Below the pieces are notes generated by a model. It was not told the DNA's origin. It searched no databases and was given only the letters and a program-made list of their open reading frames with translations. Below, one piece after another: positions 1 to 7,890 of a stretch of DNA of 64,000 nucleotides; the first letter of the stretch is position 1; every line of letters starts with the position of its first letter. The translations under genes were made by a program, and so were the position numbers. The DNA comes from Acidovorax sp. GBBC 1281 (GTDB lineage: Bacteria; Pseudomonadota; Gammaproteobacteria; Burkholderiales; Burkholderiaceae_C): NCBI RefSeq assembly GCF_028473645.1, contig NZ_CP097269.1, positions 1,558,001 through 1,622,000 of the forward strand. The letters are read 5' to 3'.

Positions 1-570
1 GCTGGTGTCGAACACGTCGACCTTGTTATTGCGGAAGTCGGTGGCGTACAGGAAATCCGCGCCGCTGCGGGTGGCCACGGCCAGGCCCTTGTAGATCGCG
101 CCGCCGCCGTCCCGGTAGGTCACGATGGCATTGGCCAGATCGGCTGCGGGGCTCCAGCCGGAGAGGCTGCCGTCCTCGCTGGAAAACACGAAGCGGCTGG
201 GGCCGGTCACGCCGTTCTTGGTGACCGGGAAGCTGCTGGTGCCGCTGAAGATGATGCCGGTGGGGTTGGCCGGGGCGCTGCCAGCGGGGGGCACGGTCAC
301 CACCAGGGTCTGCGGCACGCCGTTGCCGTCATAGAGCGTGGACTTCTGCGTGGCCGTGGCGGTCACCCAGACGAAGCCGTTCGGGTTGAAGGCGATGCCC
401 CAGCCGTTCTTCAGGTTGGCATCGGTCTGCGTGCCTGCAATGCTGCCGTCGGACACCACGGCCTTGGCCGTGAAGGAGGTGACCGTCGGCGGGGCGTCGC
501 TCCCGCCGCAGCCGGCCAGCACCAACGCCGTCGCCGGCACCGCACCCCACAAGATTCTGGATATTTTCAA
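1..570 (-). CDS. TIGR03118-type secreted protein, 3'-truncated by window edge
   Basis: The first 190 codons are present and the C-terminus lies beyond base 1. Translation begins at a TTG at 568-570 with GGAG five bases upstream. No in-frame ATG fits better. The N-terminus is a signal peptide with an LAGCGG lipobox-like end, so it may be a lipoprotein. The following sequence (NGWGIAFNPNGFVWV, TGIIFSGTSSFPV, GLAVATRSGADFLYATDF) resembles the TIGR03118 family of predicted extracellular, probably beta-propeller proteins of unknown function. Family assignment is from recognition of these motifs. No biochemical role is known to me. Confidence 0.75.
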   Translation of the reverse strand, partial: MKISRILWGAVPATALVLAGCGGSDAPPTVTSFTAKAVVSDGSIAGTQTDANLKNGWGIAFNPNGFVWVTATATQKSTLYDGNGVPQTLVVTVPPAGSAPANPTGIIFSGTSSFPVTKNGVTGPSRFVFSSEDGSLSGWSPAADLANAIVTYRDGGGAIYKGLAVATRSGADFLYATDFRNNKVDVFDTS

Positions 571-697
571 GATTGCTCCGTTGGAAGATCGCAGTCATTT
601 TTCTGCCGTCGTGAGTGCGGACTGCGTTGCCAAAGGTTGTGGGGGCGGTGAAAAGAAAATGGAAGCACGGGTGGGCAGGCAAGGGTGCCCCGCATGG

Positions 698-735
698 AAA
701 AAGGGCTGTGCCTTCTTGCGAAGGCACAGCCCTTT
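698..735 (-). terminator. Rho-independent terminator of the FKBP gene
   Basis: A perfect 15-bp stem (AAAGGGCTGTGCCTT at 700-714 pairing with 721-735) encloses a 6-nt loop. Read on the minus strand it ends in a run of five T. It sits directly downstream of the FKBP stop codon. Confidence 0.85.
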
Positions 736-791
736 GGGGGGGAGGCGGCGCCCACCGGGCGCCGGTCTCGGTGCGGATCACGCCGCGCCGA

Positions 792-1151
792 TCAGCCGCC
801 GACGCCGAGCAACTCGACGTCGAACTTCAGCGTGGCGTTCGGCGGGATCACGCCACCGGCGCCGCGGGCACCGTAGCCCAGGGCGGCGGGAATGATCAGC
901 GTGCGCTGACCGCCCACCTTCATGCCCTGCACGCCTTCGTCCCAGCCCTTGATCACCATGCCGGCGCCCAGGCCGAACTCGAACGGATCGTTGCGGTCGC
1001 GGCTGGAGTCGAACTTGGCGCCCTGCTCGCCGTTGTTGTAGAGCCAGCCGGTGTAGTGCACGCTGACGTGGTTGCCGCGCGTGGCCTCGGCGCCTTCGCC
1101 CACGACGGTGTCTTCGTATTGCAGGCCGGAGGGGGTGGTGGTGAATGCCAT
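792..1151 (-). CDS. FKBP-type peptidyl-prolyl cis-trans isomerase
   Basis: This 119-residue single-domain FKBP catalyses cis-trans isomerisation of Xaa-Pro bonds during folding. The whole protein is one FKBP fold, and the usual pocket residues are visible: VHYTGWL with Y33, F47-D48, F57, V66-I67, W70, Y93 and F110. There is no signal peptide, so it should be cytoplasmic. The length matches the small FKBP (FkpA/SlyD-unlike) class annotated as fkbP in related genera. The gene appears monocistronic, with its own terminator downstream and an intergenic repeat element upstream of the start. Assignment to the family is secure. The cellular substrate is unknown. Confidence 0.95.
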   Translation of the reverse strand: MAFTTTPSGLQYEDTVVGEGAEATRGNHVSVHYTGWLYNNGEQGAKFDSSRDRNDPFEFGLGAGMVIKGWDEGVQGMKVGGQRTLIIPAALGYGARGAGGVIPPNATLKFDVELLGVGG

Positions 1152-1167
1152 GGGTGTTCCTTTCGAA

Positions 1168-1230
1168 GTGCTACTGAAATGATAGCGATATGCCCTAGTG
1201 CTTATTGCGCTGGAGCCCTAAAAGACCAAA
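1168..1230 (+). repeat. Intergenic hairpin repeat, copy A
   Basis: The element consists of the imperfect hairpin GCTACTGAAATGATAGC (1170-1186), then ATGCCCTAGTG (1190-1200), ATTGCGCTGGAGCC and a T/A-rich stretch ending GACC. The same order of blocks recurs at 19385, 35768 and, inverted, at 38421. It lies between the FKBP start and the HxlR-type gene. Confidence 0.8.
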
Positions 1231-1247
1231 CCCGCGCAGCGCGCGGG
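1224..1247 (-). terminator. Possible terminator of the HxlR-type gene
   Basis: CCCGCGC (1231-1237) pairs with GCGCGGG (1241-1247). On the minus strand the hairpin is followed by a short T-containing stretch. The T-run is weak, so this is tentative. Confidence 0.4.
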
Positions 1248-1296
1248 TCGGACAGGGTGGCGGACGCTGGAGGGGCCTCGCGCCGGCTTGGTCGAC

Positions 1297-1602
1297 TTAC
1301 TTCTTGACCCGCGCTGCGACCCAGCGGGTGGCGAAGGCCTGCACGTCGGACAGCCGTTTGAGCAGGTCCACGCCCGAGGGGGTGACCGTGTAGCCGTCGT
1401 TGCCGTGGTCCAGCAGGCCGGCTTCGCGCAGTTCCTTGATGCGGGTGTTCAGCGTGTTGGGCGTGATGCCGCCCACGCTGTCCTGCAGCAGCCGGAAGGT
1501 TTGGGGGTGGCCGTCGCGCAGGGCCCACAGCACGCGCAACGCATAGCGGCATTCGAGCTTTTCGAACAGCTGGTTGATGGCGGCGTTTTCCTTGGAGCTC
1601 AT
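1297..1602 (-). CDS. HxlR/MarR-like winged-helix transcriptional regulator
   Basis: This is a 101-residue protein consisting of one winged-helix DNA-binding domain. Features include CRYALRVLWALRDG at 18-31, the recognition-helix region TPNTLNTRIKELREAGLL at 48-65, and a wing GNDGYTVTPSG. The pattern fits the HxlR family, in which small dimeric regulators respond to reactive electrophiles or metabolites. The protein is slightly short for the family. It stands alone between two minus-strand genes, so its target is not evident. The effector is unknown. Confidence 0.8.
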   Translation of the reverse strand: MSSKENAAINQLFEKLECRYALRVLWALRDGHPQTFRLLQDSVGGITPNTLNTRIKELREAGLLDHGNDGYTVTPSGVDLLKRLSDVQAFATRWVAARVKK

Positions 1603-1694
1603 GAAAGCTTCTCCTTGCGCGATAGAGAGATAGAAATCCGGCAGCGGGCAAAACCCGGGCGGCCGGAACGCTGTGAATATAGCGTGTAAACCAT

Positions 1695-1714
1695 TTTGCT
1701 ACAAGTTTAATAGC
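1695..1714 (+). repeat. Head-only relative of the intergenic hairpin repeat
   Basis: TTTTGCTACAAGTTTAATAGC contains the GCTA-N9-TAGC dyad (1698-1714) found at the head of the larger repeats. The downstream conserved blocks are absent or badly degraded. It lies in the promoter region of the HxlR-type gene. Confidence 0.45.
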
Positions 1715-1806
1715 TCCAGAGCAGCACCCCACTTGCGCTGCGGGGTAAAAATACTCAGGTGTTACAGGATTGTTGCACTCCTGCCACGGCCCCGGTGGAC
1801 GCTCTC

Positions 1807-2715
1807 TCAGCGCGCCGCGGCACCCGCCGACACCAGGTGCTCGACCAGCAATTGGGCGGCCGGCGCCAGGCCCGGCGCCGGCCGGAAACACAGCGCGAAC
1901 CGCCGCCGGGCCCACGGGTCGGCCATTGGCACGATGCGCACCCCTGTGGCCGCGGCGAACGGCACCGCCACCTCGGCGGGCACCACGCTGATGGCGAGGT
2001 TGGCGCGCACCACGCGCAGCGCCGCATCGAAGTTGGACACCAGCACGCGGTGCACCAGCGTCTTGCCCTCCACCGCCGCGGCGCGCGCCAGCAGCACGTG
2101 CACGGCGCTCAGGGCCGGCATGCTCACGAACTCGTAGCCCAGCACGTCGGCGAACCGCACGCTGTCCTGGCGCGCCACCGGGTGCGAGGGGTGGGCGACG
2201 ATGGCCAGGTGGTCGTGCCGGTAGCTGCGCGTCTCCAGGCCCTGCAGATCGGCCGCGTCCCAACAGATGCCGATGGAGGCGCTGCCTTCGCGGATGCCGC
2301 GGACCACCTCGGGGCTCACCCGTTCCTCCATGCTCACCTGGATGTCGCGGTGCGCGGGGTTCTGCAGGAAGGCCGCCACGTCGTCCGCCAGCGATTCGGC
2401 CATGACGGAGGCCGTGACCAGCATGCGCACGTGCCCGCGGATGCCGGTGGCGAAGGCCGCCATGTCGCGCTTGATGCGGTCCACGCTCGCCAGCATGGTG
2501 CGGGCATGTTCCAGCAGGGTTTCGCCGGCGACGGTGGGCACCACGCCGTGGCGCTTGCGCACCAGCAGGGGTGTGCCCAGCGTGTCCTCCAGTTGCGCCA
2601 GCCGCTTGCTCACCGCCGAGCCGACGATGGATTCCTGCTCCGCCGCGCGGGCGATGTTGCGGTGCTCGCACACCGCCACGAAGAGCTTGAGGGTCTGGAG
2701 ATCGGGCAGGCGCAT
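1807..2715 (-). CDS. LysR-family transcriptional regulator of the HMG-CoA lyase operon
   Basis: This is a 302-residue LysR-type regulator. The N-terminal winged helix (about residues 1-60, LQTLKLFVAVCEHRNIARAA and SAVSKRLAQLE) is followed by a periplasmic-binding-protein-like effector domain. The gene is divergent from the lyase/CoA-transferase/Bug operon that starts 130 bp away. By LysR precedent it should control that operon and itself through the shared intergenic region, which carries TTC-GAA dyads. The inducer is probably the organic acid imported or activated by the operon. That is inference from gene order. Confidence 0.9.
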   Translation of the reverse strand: MRLPDLQTLKLFVAVCEHRNIARAAEQESIVGSAVSKRLAQLEDTLGTPLLVRKRHGVVPTVAGETLLEHARTMLASVDRIKRDMAAFATGIRGHVRMLVTASVMAESLADDVAAFLQNPAHRDIQVSMEERVSPEVVRGIREGSASIGICWDAADLQGLETRSYRHDHLAIVAHPSHPVARQDSVRFADVLGYEFVSMPALSAVHVLLARAAAVEGKTLVHRVLVSNFDAALRVVRANLAISVVPAEVAVPFAAATGVRIVPMADPWARRRFALCFRPAPGLAPAAQLLVEHLVSAGAAAR

Positions 2716-2755
2716 GGAAGGAATGTGGAAGAAGGGAAGAGATTCAAGATTTTCC

Positions 2756-2814
2756 TTCCTGGAATCTTAGGCCTTCCAAAATTGGAATGAATTGATGGAA
2801 GGGAATTTCTAGAA
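2756..2814. promoter_or_regulatory. Candidate LysR operator region
   Basis: Three dyads share TTC/GAA arms: TTCCTGGAA (2756-2764), TTCCAAAATTGGAA (2774-2787) and TTCTAGAA (2807-2814). The middle one fits the T-N11-A LysR box. The region lies between the divergent LysR gene and the lyase start. Confidence 0.55.
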
Positions 2815-2845
2815 TGCCTGCACAAGACCCCAGACAGGAGACTCC

Positions 2846-3826
2846 GTGACCCCCCGCACGCCCGCAGCCCATCCGCTCCCCCATTCGTCCGCCCAGGCCA
2901 TCGTGAGAGAGGTGGGCCTGCGCGATGGCCTGCAAAGCATCGCTACCGTGGTGCCCACCGCCCGCAAGATCGAATGGGTCGATGCCGCCTATGCGGCCGG
3001 CCAGCGGGAGATCGAGGTCGGCTCGTTCGTGCCGGCGCGCCTGCTGCCGCAACTGGCCGACACCGCCGAGGTGCTCGCGCACGCCAAATCCCTGCCGGGC
3101 CTGGTCGCCTCGGTGCTGGTGCCCAACCTGCGCGGGGCGGAGCGGGCCATCGAATGCCAGGCCGACCTGATGGTCGTGCCGCTGTCCGCCAGCCACGCGC
3201 ACAGCCTGGCCAACCTGCGCAAGACGCCGGACGAGGTGGTGGCCGAGGTGGCGCGCATCCGCGCGGCGCGCGATGCGGCGGGTAGCCGCACCCTGATCGA
3301 AGGCGGGGTGGGCACGGCCTTCGGCTGCACGCTCCAGGGCGAGGTGGCCGAAAGCGAAGTGCTGCGCCTGATGCAGGCCCTGCTCGACGCCGGGGCCGAC
3401 CGCGTGAGCCTGGCCGACACCGTGGGCCATGCCGATCCGGCGGGCGTGCAGCGCCTGTTCGAGAAAGCCCGCGGACTCGTCGGCGAGCGGCTGGCCTGCG
3501 CGCATTTCCACGACACGCGCGGCATGGGGCTGGCCAACGCCTATGCCGCCTGGCAGACCGGCATCACCCGATTCGATGCCTGCCTGGCCGGCATCGGCGG
3601 ATGCCCCCACGCCCCCGGGGCGAGCGGCAACGTCACCACCGAAGACCTCGCCTTCATGCTGGAGCGCATGGGCGTTTCCACCGGCCTCGACGTGGCCGCG
3701 CTGCTGGCGCTGCGCGAGCGCGTGGCCGGCTGGCTGGAGGGGGAGACCCTGCACGGCGCGCTCTGGCAGGCCGGACTGCCCCGCACGGCCGCGTCCCTCC
3801 CCGCAGCGGTTGCGTCCGCTGCCTGA
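2846..3826 (+). CDS. Hydroxymethylglutaryl-CoA lyase-type enzyme
   Basis: This 326-residue TIM-barrel lyase of the HMGL-like (DRE-TIM metallolyase) family cleaves a 3-hydroxyacyl-CoA such as HMG-CoA into acetyl-CoA and an oxoacid. Visible motifs are VREVGLRDGLQ near the start, the metal-binding HFHDTRG, and the lyase signature GGCPHAPGASGN with the catalytic Cys at 253. The start is a GTG at 2846 with GGAG six bases upstream. The gene is first in an operon with a CaiB-type CoA-transferase (22 bp downstream) and a Bug receptor. The same fold also serves citramalyl-CoA-type substrates, so the exact substrate is open. Confidence 0.88.
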   Translation: MTPRTPAAHPLPHSSAQAIVREVGLRDGLQSIATVVPTARKIEWVDAAYAAGQREIEVGSFVPARLLPQLADTAEVLAHAKSLPGLVASVLVPNLRGAERAIECQADLMVVPLSASHAHSLANLRKTPDEVVAEVARIRAARDAAGSRTLIEGGVGTAFGCTLQGEVAESEVLRLMQALLDAGADRVSLADTVGHADPAGVQRLFEKARGLVGERLACAHFHDTRGMGLANAYAAWQTGITRFDACLAGIGGCPHAPGASGNVTTEDLAFMLERMGVSTGLDVAALLALRERVAGWLEGETLHGALWQAGLPRTAASLPAAVASAA

Positions 3827-3848
3827 CCGAACCCTTATCGTTGCGCCC

Positions 3849-5078
3849 ATGAACGCTCCCTTGAATCCTTCTTCCGTCCCCACTGCCGAACGCCCGCGCC
3901 TGCCCCTGGAGGGCCTGCGCGTGGTGGAGTTCACCCACATGGTCATGGGCCCCACGTGCGGCATGGTGCTGGCCGACCTCGGTGCCGAGGTCATCAAGGT
4001 CGAGCCGTTGGACGGCGACCGCACGCGGCATCTGCTGGGCGCGGGCGCCGGGTTCTTTCCCATGTTCAACCGCAACAAGAAGAGCATCGCCCTGGACCTG
4101 CGCAAGCCCGAGGGGCTGGAGGTGGCGATCCGCCTGGCCTCGTCGGCCGACGTGGTGGCGCAGAACTTCAAGCCGGGGGTGATGGCCAAGTACGGCCTCG
4201 ACTACGCCGCGCTGTCCCGCCTGAACGAGCGGCTGGTCTACGTGAACCACACGGGCTTCCTGCCCGGCCCCTATGAGCACCGCACTGCGCTCGACGAGGT
4301 CGTGCAGATGATGGGCGGGCTGGCCTACATGACCGGCCGCCCGGGCGATCCGCTGCGCGCGGGCACCAGCGTGAACGACATCATGGGCGGCATGTTCGGC
4401 GCCATCGGCGCCATGGCGGCGCTGATGCAGCGCGCCCAGACGGGCCGGGGGCAGGAGGTGGATTCCGCCCTGTTCGAGAACAACGTGTTCCTCGTCGGCC
4501 AGCACATGATGCAGTACGCCGTGACGGGCCAGCCCGCCGCGCCCATGCCCGACCGCATCTCGTCGTGGGCGGTGTACGACGTGTTCAGCGTGAAGGACGG
4601 CGGGCAGATCTTTCTGGCCGCCGTGAGCGACGCGCAGTGGGCCACCTTCTGCGACGCCATGGGCTATGCCGACCTGAAGGCCGACCCGGGCCTGGCCTTG
4701 AACAATGACCGCGTGCGCGCCCGCGCCACGCTGCTGCCCGAACTCCGCCGCCGCCTGGCCGGGCACACGGCCGAGGCGCTGTCGGCCATCTTCGAGCGGA
4801 ACGGCCTGCCGTTCGCGCCCATCCTGCGCCCCGAGCAGCTGTTCGACGATCCGCACCTGAACGCCACGGGCGGCCTGGCCGATGTCACCTTGCCCGACGG
4901 CGAGCGCGCCGGCAGCACCGCGCGGGTCACGCTGCTGCCGCTGCGGCTGGACGGCCAGCGCATGGGCGTGCGGCTGGACCCGCCGCAACTGGGCCAGCAC
5001 ACGCGCGAACTGCTCGCCGGCCTGGGCTACGCGCCCGAGGCCATCGCCGCGCTGCACGGGGCCGCCGCCGTGGCCTGA
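3849..5078 (+). CDS. CaiB/BaiF (family III) CoA-transferase
   Basis: This 409-residue family III CoA-transferase moves CoA between carboxylic acids through an aspartyl-CoA thioester. The N-terminal motif LRVVEFTHMVMGPTCG and the ADLGAEVIKVE segment are typical. D149 in TALDEVVQMMGG is the likely nucleophile. The ATG at 3849 was chosen because homology begins about 20 residues later. The frame stays open far upstream but carries no family sequence there. Next to an HMG-CoA-lyase-type gene, it probably activates the acid that the lyase then cleaves. This pairing is inference. Confidence 0.9.
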   Translation: MNAPLNPSSVPTAERPRLPLEGLRVVEFTHMVMGPTCGMVLADLGAEVIKVEPLDGDRTRHLLGAGAGFFPMFNRNKKSIALDLRKPEGLEVAIRLASSADVVAQNFKPGVMAKYGLDYAALSRLNERLVYVNHTGFLPGPYEHRTALDEVVQMMGGLAYMTGRPGDPLRAGTSVNDIMGGMFGAIGAMAALMQRAQTGRGQEVDSALFENNVFLVGQHMMQYAVTGQPAAPMPDRISSWAVYDVFSVKDGGQIFLAAVSDAQWATFCDAMGYADLKADPGLALNNDRVRARATLLPELRRRLAGHTAEALSAIFERNGLPFAPILRPEQLFDDPHLNATGGLADVTLPDGERAGSTARVTLLPLRLDGQRMGVRLDPPQLGQHTRELLAGLGYAPEAIAALHGAAAVA

Positions 5079-5167
5079 CGAGAACGGGCTCGGCCCCACC
5101 ACCGGCATGCGAGCGCGGCAAAGACCGCGCCGCCCCTTCATCCCCCCAACGATCACGGAGACAAACC

Positions 5168-6178
5168 ATGACATCGCTGCCCACCCCCTGCGAACCGGCG
5201 CTGCGCCCCGCCGTTCTCACCCGCCGCCGCGCACTGGCCTGGGGCGCCGCTGCGCTCGCGGTGCCGGGCCTGGCCAACGCGCAACCGGGCGACAAGCCGC
5301 TGCGCGTGATCCTGCCGCTGTCGGCCGGCTCGGGCGCGGACGGCGCCATCCGCGCCATCAGCAACAGCCTGGCCAAGGCCCTGGGCCATCCGGTCGTGAT
5401 CGAGAACCTGCCCGGCGCGGGCGGCATCACCGGCACGGCGCAGATCGTGCGGGCGCCGCGGGACGGGTCGGTGATCGGCGTGGTCTCGAACAACCACGTG
5501 GTGAACCCGGCCGTCTACAAGAACATCCCGTTCGATTCGCTGGCCGACATCACGCCCATCACCGTGCTGGGTGCCACGCCCTTCGTGCTGGTCGCGCATC
5601 CGTCGGTGCCGGCCAAGACCGTGCAGGAGCTGATTGCGTATGCCAGGGCCAAACCCGGCGTGCTGAACTACGGCTCGTCCGGCAACGGCACCATCCTGCA
5701 CCTGGGTGCGGCGATGTTCGTGGACCAGGCGCAGGTGGACATCAAGCACATCTCGTACAGGGGCATGGGGCCGCTGATGAACGACATCCTGGGCGGACAG
5801 GTGCAACTGGGCGTCGTGGCCGTGGCGCCGGCCGCGGCGCACATCAAGGCGGGCGCGCTGCGCGCGCTGGGCGTCACCACCGCCGTGCGCGTGCCCACGC
5901 TGCCCAGCGTGCCCACCATCGCCGAGCAGGGCCTGTCGGGCTTCGAGCTGGAAGGGTGGATCGCCCCCATCGGCCCCACGGGCCTGCCCAAGACCGAGGT
6001 GGCGCGGCTCTACAACGGCTTCAAGGCCGCCATGGAGATGCCCGAGGCGCGCGAGGCCCTGCTGGCCCAGGGCTACGACATCAAGCTCACACCGCCCGAG
6101 CAGGCGGCGGCGTTCTTTCGCAGCGAGGCCGCACGCATGGCGCAGGTGGTGAAAAGCGCGAACGTGAAGATGGACTGA
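5168..6178 (+). CDS. Bug/TctC-family solute-binding protein with Tat-type signal
   Basis: This 336-residue periplasmic receptor of the Bug (tripartite tricarboxylate transporter receptor) family binds carboxylic acids. The N-terminus has TRRRALAWG followed by a hydrophobic stretch ending ANAQ (cleavage near residue 38), which looks like a Tat signal. The Bug signatures GAGGITGTA, GSSGNGTILHL and ILGGQVQLG are present. No tctA or tctB membrane genes are nearby, as is common for orphan Bug proteins in Burkholderiales. The gene is third in the lyase/CoA-transferase operon, so its ligand is probably the operon's substrate. Confidence 0.92.
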   Translation: MTSLPTPCEPALRPAVLTRRRALAWGAAALAVPGLANAQPGDKPLRVILPLSAGSGADGAIRAISNSLAKALGHPVVIENLPGAGGITGTAQIVRAPRDGSVIGVVSNNHVVNPAVYKNIPFDSLADITPITVLGATPFVLVAHPSVPAKTVQELIAYARAKPGVLNYGSSGNGTILHLGAAMFVDQAQVDIKHISYRGMGPLMNDILGGQVQLGVVAVAPAAAHIKAGALRALGVTTAVRVPTLPSVPTIAEQGLSGFELEGWIAPIGPTGLPKTEVARLYNGFKAAMEMPEAREALLAQGYDIKLTPPEQAAAFFRSEAARMAQVVKSANVKMD

Positions 6179-6558
6179 AACGCAGCCGCCATGCACCGGC
6201 CTTCGCGCAGGCCGCATGGCGCTCAGAAGGGGCCGCGCAGGCCCCAGTTCACGCAGGTGCGGCGCGCTCCAGATGCTGTAGCACCTCGCGATGCGAAACG
6301 GGCCGTGCCGCCAGATCCATGCCAGTCGGAGCCTTCGGCATTCGCGCCCGCGCTCGGCGGGCGGCCGAGCCGGTCAACCGCTATCGCGTCATCGCGCCAT
6401 CGCCGCCGTGTGACGGCAAGCCTAGCGGAGGGGACGAGCCCCCGTGGGTGACGAGCATTTCATATCGACGCAGAAGCCGGCATCCATCGGTGCCAGCGCG
6501 CGGCACGCGACCCCCGGCCGGCGGATCGCCATGCCCGCGACCTCCGGGTAAAGATTTT
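6179..6558. other. Intergenic stretch without a convincing gene
   Basis: This is a GC-rich gap between the Bug gene and the Fur-box operon. A hairpin with arms CGCCATGC (6187-6194) and GCATGGCG (6214-6221) just after the Bug stop could end that transcript, although it lacks a T-run. No reading frame here has family similarity that I recognise. Confidence 0.5.
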
Positions 6559-6577
6559 GCAAATGCGATTCATTTTC
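6559..6577 (+). promoter_or_regulatory. Candidate Fur box
   Basis: GCAAATGCGATTCATTTTC matches the 19-bp Fur consensus at about 13 positions, including the AATG...TCATT core. It lies 92 bp upstream of the PepSY gene in an unusually AT-rich patch. It would place the five-gene redox operon under iron control. This is a prediction by eye. Confidence 0.6.
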
Positions 6578-6669
6578 AATTAGACGCTCTAGAATTGCGG
6601 GTTTTCCCGGGCGCCACCCTGTGCGGTGGCTCGCTCCCTGTCCCTCCATCCGGCCCCTTCCGTTCCCGC

Positions 6670-7296
6670 ATGACCCGCCCTCCGGACCCTCGCCGCCGCG
6701 CCCGCTGGCTCAAGACCCTGCATGAATGGCACTGGGTGAGTTCCGCCATCTGCCTCGTCGGCATGCTGCTGTTCGCGGTGACCGGGTTCACGCTCAACCA
6801 CGCCGGCCAGATCGAGGCCAAGCCTCGGGTCACCAGCCTGCGGGCGACCGTGCCCGCGCCGGTGCTCCAGGGTGTGGCGCCCCCCGCCGGGCAGGCCCGC
6901 GCGCCCTGGCCGCCGGCCCTGCAGGATTGGGCGCGGGCGCAGTGGTCCGTCGACACGGCAGGGCGCGAGGCCGAGTGGTCTGCCGACGAGGTCTATGTCT
7001 CGCTGCCGCGCCCCGGCGGCGACGCCTGGATCCGCGTGGGCCTGGCGGATGGCGAGGCCGAGTACGAACGCACCGACCGGGGCTGGATCTCCTACTTCAA
7101 CGACCTGCACAAGGGCCGCAACACGGGCGCGGCATGGAGCTGGTTCATCGACGCCTTCGCCGCCGCCTGCCTGGTGTTCTGCATCACGGGCCTGTTCATC
7201 CTGAAGATGCACGCCGGCAACCGGCCCTTCACGTGGCCGATGGTCGGCCTGGGCCTGGTGCTGCCGGCCCTGCTGGCGTTCCTGTTTATCCACTGA
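6670..7296 (+). CDS. PepSY-associated TM helix membrane protein
   Basis: This is a 208-residue inner-membrane protein with predicted helices at about 22-42, 157-179 and 188-207. A periplasmic PepSY-like part lies between the first two. Histidines sit at helix borders (H18, H21, H44 and H147 in DLHKGR), as in PepSY_TM proteins that are thought to bind haem and pass electrons across the membrane. The ATG at 6670 gives a normal length. The reading frame is open far upstream but without coding character. It is first in an operon with DUF2271, DUF4198, ApbE and a flavodoxin-reductase, all downstream of a candidate Fur box. A role in reductive iron use is inference. Confidence 0.85.
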   Translation: MTRPPDPRRRARWLKTLHEWHWVSSAICLVGMLLFAVTGFTLNHAGQIEAKPRVTSLRATVPAPVLQGVAPPAGQARAPWPPALQDWARAQWSVDTAGREAEWSADEVYVSLPRPGGDAWIRVGLADGEAEYERTDRGWISYFNDLHKGRNTGAAWSWFIDAFAAACLVFCITGLFILKMHAGNRPFTWPMVGLGLVLPALLAFLFIH

Positions 7297-7311
7297 ACCG
7301 AAAGAGGAAAA

Positions 7312-7842
7312 ATGCCCATGAAAAAGCATTTGCAGCTGCGCTACACCGTGGCGATGGGGGCCTGCCTGGGCGCGCCTGCCTTCGCGGCCGGTCTCGGCGT
7401 GGGGATCGAGATCCCGCGCCTGGACGTGGCCGAATACCACCGCCCCTACGTGGCCGTGTGGGTCGAGCGCGCCGATGCCACCGTGGCCTCCACCCTGGCC
7501 GTCTGGTACGACGTGAAGATGAAGGACGCCGAGGGCAGCAAGTGGCTCAAGGACATGCGCCAGTGGTGGCGCCGCACGGGCCGCGAACTGTCGGTGCCGA
7601 TCGACGGCGTGACCAGTCCCACGCGCCCCGCCGGCAAGCACCTGCTGCAGTTCACTGAGGGCACGAACCCGCTCGCCCGGCTGCCCGCCGGCAACTACAA
7701 GCTGGTGGTGGAGGCCGCGCGCGAGGTCGGTGGCCGCGAGGTGGTGACCGTGCCTTTCGCCTGGCCTGCCGCCAAGGGCGAGCCCCTGCGGGCCAAGGGC
7801 ACCACGGAGCTGGGCGAGATCACGCTCGAACTCAAGCCCTGA
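7312..7842 (+). CDS. DUF2271 periplasmic protein, possible flavinylation substrate
   Basis: This is a 176-residue secreted protein. The signal peptide MKKHLQLRYTVAMGACL ends near APAFAAG. AGAGG lies just upstream, and either the ATG at 7312 or the one at 7318 could start it. The DUF2271 core contains D98-G-V-T-S-P-T104. Aligned by eye with the ApbE target motif D-x-x-[ST]-G-A-[ST], this keeps D, T101 and T104 but replaces GA by SP. T104 would be the FMN attachment residue if the protein is flavinylated. The gene lies 15 bp after the PepSY gene and upstream of an apbE homologue in the same operon. Function is not established. Confidence 0.85.
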   Translation: MPMKKHLQLRYTVAMGACLGAPAFAAGLGVGIEIPRLDVAEYHRPYVAVWVERADATVASTLAVWYDVKMKDAEGSKWLKDMRQWWRRTGRELSVPIDGVTSPTRPAGKHLLQFTEGTNPLARLPAGNYKLVVEAAREVGGREVVTVPFAWPAAKGEPLRAKGTTELGEITLELKP

Positions 7843-7890
7843 TCCGGCAAGCCCTTCACCCCCCCATTCCCATCCGTCCGGAGTTTCCGC

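Noticed and set aside
4882-7296. Very long open frame running from the CoA-transferase through to the PepSY gene
   Set aside because: It is open because of high GC. Only the segment from ATG 6670 has family similarity and membrane helices. Upstream it is a shadow of the CoA-transferase and Bug genes in another frame.
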